Assembly: GCA_916613615.1 (NCBI GenBank)
Contig: OU744728.1
Location: forward strand, 29,395,950 to 29,459,949
Direction of reading: 5' to 3'
DNA length: 64,000 nt
Origin: Steromphala cineraria
Lineage: Eukaryota; Mollusca; Gastropoda; Trochida; Trochidae
In this document: positions 57,999-64,000 of the stretch, piece by piece
Layout of the letters: every line of letters begins with the position of its first letter
Position numbering within the stretch: position 1 is the first letter of the stretch
Program-made: the position numbers and the translations under genes
The notes under the pieces: generated by a model
The model's database searches: none
What the model was told of the DNA's origin: nothing
Seen by the model: only the letters and a program-made list of their open reading frames with translations

Positions 57999-59378
57999 AC
58001 TCTGTCTCTCTTTACGTCGCTCTGTCTCTCTTGAAACATGTTCTATTATCATCTCGCTCTGTCTCTCTTGAAACATGTTCTAATATCATCTCGCTCTGTC
58101 TCTCTTAAACCATGTTTTATTATCATCTCGCTCTGTCTCTCTTAAACCATGTTTTATTATCATCTCGCTCTGTCTCTCTTAAACCATGTTCTATTATCAT
58201 CACGCTCTGTCTCTCTTGAAACATGTTCTATTATCATCTCGCTCTGTCTCTCTTGAAACATGTTCTATTATCATCTCGCTCTGTCTCTCTTTAACCATGT
58301 TTTATTGTCATGTCGCTCTGTGTCTCTTGAACTATGTTCTATTATCATCTCGCTCTGTCTCTCTTAAACCATGTTCTATTATCATCTCGCTCTGTCTCTC
58401 TTGAAACATGTTCTATTATTATAATGCTCTGTCTCTCTTGAAACATGTTCTATTATCATCTCGCTCTGTCTCTCTTAAAGCATGTTCTATTATCATCTCG
58501 CTCTGTCTCTCTTTAACCATGTTTTATTGTCATGTCGCTCTGTGTCTCTTGAACCATGTTCTATTATCATCTCGCTCTGTCTCTCTTTAACCATGTTCTA
58601 TTATAATCTCGCTCTTTGCCTCTTTACAATGTTTTATTGTCATCTCGTTTTGTCTCTCTTGAAACATGTTCTATTATCATCTCCCTCTGTCTCTCTTGAA
58701 ACATGTTCTATTATCATCTCGCTCTGTCTCTCTTAAAGCATGTTCTATTATCATCTCGCTCTGTCTCTCTTTAACCATGTTTTATTGTCATGTCGCTCTG
58801 TGTCTCTTGAACCATGTTCTATTATCATCTCGCTCTGTCTCTCTTAAACCATGTTCTATTATCATCTCGCTCTGTCTCTCTTTAACCATGTTTTATTGTC
58901 ATGTCGCTCTGTGTCTCTTGAACCATGTTCTATTATCTTCTCGCTCTGTCTCTCTTTAACCATGTTCTATTTTAATCTCGCTCTTTGTCTCTTTACAATG
59001 TTTTATTGTCATCTCGTTCTGTCTCTCTTGAAACATGTTCTATTATCATCTCCCTCTGTCTCTCTTGAAACATGTTCTATTATCATCTCGCTCTGTCTCT
59101 CTTAAAGCATGTTCTATTATCATCTCGCTCTGTCTCTCTTTAACCATGTTTTATTGTCATGTCGCTCTGTGTCTCTTGAACCATGTTCTATTATCATCTC
59201 GCTCTGTCTCTCTTAAACCATGTTCTATTATCATCTCGCTCTGTCTCTCTTAAACCATGTTTTATTGTCATGTCGCTCTGTGTCTCTTGAACCATGTTCT
59301 ATTATCATCTCGCTCTGTCTCTCTTAAACCATGTTTTATTGTCATGTCGCTCTGTCTCTCTTAAACCATGTTCTATTA
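57999..59378. repeat. 37-bp satellite, about 37 copies, with 369-bp higher-order period
   Basis: The unit CTCTGTCTCTCTTGAAACAT plus GTTCTATTATCATCTCG is repeated with variants (TTAAACC, TTTAACC, TTAAAGC; GTCATGTCG). Ten-unit blocks repeat: the pattern starting at 58,482 recurs at 58,851, and that at 58,666 recurs at 59,035, a shift of 369 bp. Open frames throughout (MFYYHLALSL, VLLSSRSVSL) result from the repeat. Confidence 0.95.
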
Positions 59379-59550
59379 AATTTGATGAATTGCACATAAG
59401 CTGAGGACATTGACATGTCTTTTAAATTTGAGTTATAACGTCTTTTGTTAATGAATACGTGCAGTTTTGTTTCAGAAAGAGAAATAGGATTGAAAAAGAA
59501 TGGACATTGCGTGTGATTTCACAAAGTAAACATGTTTATCAGAGTTCTAA

Positions 59551-59893
59551 ACGGGCAGTAGCACGTTTTTCTTGAAAATTTTATATTTTCAATTTTCACT
59601 GATAATTTTATGTTAATGCTTAATGTATTATTCTGATAGTGTCAAAAATCTCATTACACAAACCAAATATCCATAGTCCGAGAACAAATTATAAAAATTC
59701 CAATAGAGTCCATTGGCGGCAATTTTTGTGTGTGCACCTTTCATTTTGTGTATAAAAAAGGAATTGCATGGTTGAACCTTTCATGATATATATGATTTAT
59801 TAAGTTGAAGTACATTGTCATTCAATTTCAATCATTCATTGTCATTTTCCTGACAACACCTACTATTCCAACTAAAAACGTGCTACTGGCCCC
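59551..59893 (-). mobile_element. TTAA-type MITE, copy 9, inverted
   Basis: Starts CGGGCAGTAGCACGTTTTT and ends AAAAACGTGCTACTGGCCCC, followed by TTAA (59,894-59,897). Interior in reverse orientation (CATTGGCGGCAATTTTTGTG). Confidence 0.88.
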
Positions 59894-59897
59894 TTAA

Positions 59898-60593
59898 AGG
59901 ACTTGGTTTAATTGAATATAATCACTTAAATTTAGACATGACATAAACATTCTCAATACATGTCCCAGCTTTTAATTTGATAGAACTTACAGCAAAACAA
60001 CCAAAAGCCAACGTTAAATGATATCCACGGTCTATTCATTTATTCCACCACCATAAAGTGGATAATATAAGTCGATGAGTTCGATATAAAAGTCACTTGT
60101 CGTTCTTAGCATTCCCGAGTACGAAATCTCTTTTTCAGAAGATCTCTAGTAACGTGCGTCCTTTATTCATTAAAGGCCATTCTATGGTGGCATACCAGCC
60201 AGTCGCGTGTCTATTATACAAGTCATGGTATATGAGTAAAATATTTCTGAAACGTGTTTTCATCAACGCGTGTGATGTTGTAGATTTCTATCAGATATTT
60301 TTGCATTGTTACCTATCATCCCTGCCCTTTAGGAAGGAAAATGGTAACAAGATCATTTTCATCTTACGCTCTTTGCGATTTTGCTTTAAAAAGAAACTGG
60401 AATAATACATCTCCCTGCCACGACCCAATCGTCACGTCTGTGAAAACACACTAAGAATGCGAGTCAAACGTACTTTCTGACTGGCGTTTGCTTTACAATA
60501 TAACTGAAGAGCCATGGACGAGGAACCTTAGAGCACTGCACTAGAAATACTTTCACTTTATATCTAATGTCTATACATATTAATTAAATTCCC
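59898..60593. other. Non-coding spacer between MITE copies
   Basis: A 102-codon plus-strand frame at 60,097-60,405 has no recognisable family features. It is hydrophobic in part (VACLLYKSWYM) and ends in a basic tail. It has no splice or homology support. Confidence 0.4.
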
Positions 60594-60597
60594 TTAA

Positions 60598-60783
60598 AGG
60601 GGCAGTAGCACGTTTTAGGGGGAATATAAGGCGATGTCAAGAAAATGAAAATTAATGGTTCCAATTGAAAGACCATGTATTTAAATTAAATGGAGCAGCA
60701 ATCATTCAGATATATAGCGTAAAGTTTAGCCATGCAATTCCTTTTTCTTACACGAAATGAATAAAAAACGTGCCACTGCCCCT
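60598..60783 (+). mobile_element. TTAA-type MITE, copy 10, internally deleted
   Basis: 186 bp, AGGGGCAGTAGCACGTTTTA to AAAAAACGTGCCACTGCCCCT, flanked by TTAA at 60,594-60,597 and 60,784-60,787. The middle third of the family is missing, while both termini and the target duplication are exact. Confidence 0.92.
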
Positions 60784-60787
60784 TTAA

Positions 60788-61523
60788 GATGTGCTGCATC
60801 GTTTAAGTTATTAGAAAGGCGCGGACCTTGGTAACAATGCCGATTGAAGTGATATACATTTTATATCATACCATTGTAAAGAAAATGCATTTTTGTTCGT
60901 ATTATACTTTACATGCAGACTGCTGGCATCAAGTTTTACCTTGTTCGTTCTTAATAATTTGTACTTTTTTCAATGCTTCAATAAGACAGAATAAGGTCAC
61001 ATATTTACATATATTAATACTTAGAATAGACATGATCGTTTCTCCAAAAATTGTTTTGGTTCTGATATACTGAAATTGAGTCGGATTAGTTATCAATTTA
61101 CTATATTGACCCTACTTTTCGAATACATGTATTGCTAATTTTGTAAACCCAAATAGGAGTTTTCAAATAAAGATTTTAGTGACCTATACCTGAAAATGAA
61201 AGATGGATACATCAAACCAATAACTTTCAAATGTAATAATGCAACACAACGTGGGTAGCCTCATCCATGCATACTCTCGACATTAAATGACGACGCCTCT
61301 TTGCCTGTACATGAAAAGAGTTGAATATTTTCTTCCTCAATAAGACATGACTTAATGGCGAGGTTTAAACGCTAATGGTCCTCCACCGAGACCATTGTCT
61401 CTCCACATAGTATATTTATGTAGATGTATGTAAATAACGCTGCTAATTAGTTTACCTGTGTTCAGTTGGTGGCGGGTGGTCTAGCAATTATGTCACTCAG
61501 TACTGGTGTGAATATAGAGCGTG
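60788..61523. other. AT-rich non-coding stretch
   Basis: An 81-codon frame at 60,828-61,073 is hydrophobic and unsupported. Nothing else was recognised. Confidence 0.45.
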
Positions 61524-62110
61524 AGATGATGATGATGATTATGATGATGATAATTATGGTGATGGTGATGGTGATGGTGATTGTAATGGTGGTGATGAAG
61601 ATGATGGTGATGGTGGTGGTGGTGGTGATGGTGATGATAATAATTACAGTGGTGATGTTGATGAAGATGGTTTAGGTGATGTTGATTATGATGATGATGA
61701 TGACGACGAATGATGATAGTGACAGTGGTGATGGTGATGTTGATGAAGATGATGGTGGAGATGTTGATAGTAATGACGATGGTGATGGGGATGATGGTGA
61801 TAGGGATGATGGTGATGGGGATGATGATAATTATGGTGATGGTGATGGTGATTGTAATGGTGGTGATGATGGTGGTGATGATGGTTGTGATGATGATGAT
61901 GATGATGAATGATGACAGTGACAGTGGTGGTGGTGATGATGGTGAAGATGATGGTGGTGATGTTGATTGTGATGAGGATGATGATAGGGATGATGGTGAA
62001 GGTTGTGATGGTGGTAGTGATGATGATGGCGGTGATGTTGATGGTGATAATGATGGTGGGGGTGGTGCTGATGGTGCTGCAGCTTATTATGATGATGTTG
62101 GTGGTAGGGG
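61524..62110. repeat. GAT/GGT-rich trinucleotide microsatellite
   Basis: About 590 bp of GATGAT, GGTGAT and GATGGG repeats on the plus strand. Long Asp-, Met- or Val-rich frames (plus) and His-rich frames (minus) here are by-products of the repeat. Confidence 0.93.
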
Positions 62111-62773
62111 TCGTGATACAAATTATTGTGACAGTGATACTTACATTTTAATGAGGATAATGAAAGGATAATGTTGGCCATTTGATAATGAAGACAACGA
62201 TTGCACTGTGCATATTTGTGTTGCAAATATAGATTAAGATGAATTTATTGTAAGGGAGAAACACGTTAAGATTTATTATCATGAAGAGGATGATTTTATA
62301 CACAACAATTCCGGAGATGGTAATGACTATGTCGATGACATAAATATTAAGATAATTGGGATGATTATCATAATACAAAAAAATTAGTACCTTACGTTTT
62401 ATACGTTAATCAACCTCATTGAAAGCAATTCGAACTTAATAATAGTTTCTGGCTGCGTTTCTGACATGTAGGCTGAAAGATGCACTTAACCCGATCAGCG
62501 ACGAGATAGGAAAGCCACATCGGTACGATTTGTTTTTAAGAGACTATTTCATTGTTTTGTCGAATATCATTTCTTTCTCATCAAGAGAGCCACGAGGGAA
62601 CATTTCATTTTCCCACTCCACTCGATGACGTTCGATCATCTAGAAGGGAAATAATCGTGTTTCGAAGGGAGGTAACAGGTTCCGTCCTCATTTTCATATG
62701 GAAATATTTTCACTGCAGTGAAGAAATGACTTTCAACTGCTATTGATGACATATACATTTAATCTGCTAAGTG

Positions 62774-62898
62774 TATAAAAGCTAGTAGTACTCCGATCAC
62801 AGCGGTATAAGAGTGATAGTTTGGATCTGATTTTAATGAGATCATACGCGATGGTGGGGTGGTCCAGGTGTGTCATTGAGTGCAGATGTAAATACAAG
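62774..62898 (+). other. Possible TATA box and short first exon
   Basis: TATAAAA at 62,774-62,780 is followed 56 bp later by ATG at 62,836. Twenty-one open codons containing Cys residues (VIECRCKYK) end at a consensus donor AAG/GTAAGA at 62,899. The spacing suits a promoter and first exon, but there is no signal peptide, conserved motif or second exon. Confidence 0.25.
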
Positions 62899-63241
62899 GT
62901 AAGAACGCTCCCACCTTGATCACCTATTCACTCAGGTGTTCATAACATCCACTGGGGATGTTTTACCTCATCGGAATTCCGCCGCCTCTATTTATTGTGA
63001 AAATGATACATAGGAAGACAGTGTATGGTGTGTCTGTTAGCCCATATAGACAGCTCCCCGCTGGGCACTAGACGAGCAGTAGACGATAGAATAGAAAATG
63101 ACGATGTAGCTTTGAAAGGAGACTTGGGTTATGATTATGATTATGAATTTTATTATTAGTATGATCGCGCTAGTAATTGTTGTGATTATAATTATTAACT
63201 TAATTATGATGAATGTATTGTATTAGTTATGATTCATTTTA

Positions 63242-63790
63242 AGCTCATCAGGCCTGAAATGGCTTATGGCATGGCATGGTGTCCGGCGTCCGTCCGTCCA
63301 TCTGTTAATCCGTCTGTAAATTATAAATTATGTGCATTTTCGCCTTCTTCTCCAGAAGCAAAAGGGATAGAAAGCTGAAATCTCGTGTACAGACTCCATG
63401 ACTAGTGAGGATTACAAATTGTAACTTTGGTGACCCTTTGACCCCGAATAAGGGCACAGGGGTCACGCCCTAAACACATATTTTCGTCTTGTTCTCAAGA
63501 ACCGAAAGGTGGAGAAAGCTGAAACCTTGTGCACAACCGCCTTGACTAGTGAATATTAATTTTTTTAGTTTTGGTGACCTCTGAAACCCAGTGGCCTCAC
63601 TTAAACCTTTTTTATCTTCTTCTCAAGATGTGCAAAACATATAATAATATGTGTAGAGAATCCTGTAGATAATCCTAAGGTAATGGGGATTCTATCGAAA
63701 TGGTACATTTGGTGACCATGTGGCCCCTAGGTAGGGGGAACCAAATTGGCCACACCCTAAAGAAATATCAGATATGAAGCCTGATGAGCT
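63242..63790. mobile_element. Inverted-repeat element with internal ~130-bp repeats
   Basis: The termini AGCTCATCAGGC (63,242-63,253) and GCCTGATGAGCT (63,779-63,790) are perfect inverted complements. The interior begins GGCATGGTGTCCGGCGTCCG and holds three diverged tandem units, each starting TTCT-CTCAAGAA or TTCTCCAGAAGC, with AGCTGAAA and TTTGGTGACC downstream (about 63,350, 63,483 and 63,612). It is non-coding. The GTCCGTCCGTC type of repeat is common in bivalve genomes, to my knowledge. Confidence 0.75.
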
Positions 63791-64000
63791 ACAGAGCCAA
63801 TGGCTCTGTTTTTATGTGTATGTTCGGTGGAGAATTTCGTTGATACGAATATGGAATAACTGTTTAATTTATTTCAGTTTCTAACAATTATTTTGATGAA
63901 AGTTGTTAAGGTAGTAGGGCAAACGATATTGAAGAACATTGGATTTTGATTATGCTTATAATGGGTTGTGATATATTGTTTAAATAGAAATAACAATAGG

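Noticed and set aside
57615..58034. 139-codon Pro/Ser-rich frame
   Set aside because: Low-complexity composition, no splice signals or family motif, and it ends inside the satellite.
58186..59253. Series of plus-strand frames with MFYYHLALSL-type repeats
   Set aside because: They are translations of the 37-bp satellite, repeat with its period, and have no start or splice context.
61466..62226. Asp-rich, Met/Val-rich and His-rich open frames
   Set aside because: They are translations of a GAT/GGT microsatellite in different frames.

Overview
The window reads as intron-containing, AT-rich animal nuclear DNA, most likely from a mollusc and probably a bivalve. The evidence is spliced genes with GT/AG junctions, dermatopontin-like secreted genes, Tc1, PIF/Harbinger, DIRS and APE-type non-LTR elements, and many MITEs and satellites. 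There are no operons, bacterial genes, CRISPR arrays or intact viral genes. The taxon is an inference from element and gene families, not from a search.

The main structure is a large diverged duplication. Copy A (about 1-21,990) and copy B (about 37,007-50,790) align base by base over many kilobases in the same orientation. Each carries a two-exon dermatopontin-like gene on the minus strand and, about 7-8 kb away, a plus-strand exon ending in a CaaX box (Cys-Ser-Ile-Met). That exon is open in copy B and frameshifted in copy A. Copy A has been loaded with elements that B lacks: an apparently intact Tc1-like transposon (4,970-6,508), a broken relative (11,873-13,181), a 4.7-kb PIF/Harbinger-like element whose only gene is a MADF-like accessory protein (13,958-18,660), and a ~170-bp satellite (19,560-20,475). 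Copy B has its own changes: a non-LTR reverse transcriptase fragment (48,690-49,564), an expanded 7-bp repeat and several deletions.

Between the copies (about 22,150-32,200) lies a nest of retroelements on the minus strand. A decayed APE-type non-LTR element has a 2A-like peptide motif near the start of ORF1. A GC-rich DIRS-type tyrosine-recombinase element (about 22,721-28,710) sits between its two pieces. Further right are a foldback palindrome (33,256-33,403), a second non-LTR ORF2 tail on the plus strand (34,060-34,561) and a newly modelled three-exon gene for a 115-residue secreted protein (35,376-36,959) that abuts copy B.

From 50.8 kb to the end there is mostly non-coding DNA. It holds a 29-bp satellite, a 37-bp satellite with a 369-bp higher-order period, a GAT-rich tract, several copies of a TTAA-flanked MITE found throughout the window, an inverted-repeat element near 63.5 kb, a probable signal-peptide first exon at 55,329-55,444 and a weaker first-exon candidate at 62,836. 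The real host genes appear to be small secreted or membrane-targeted proteins; no pathway joins them beyond the shared duplicated block.
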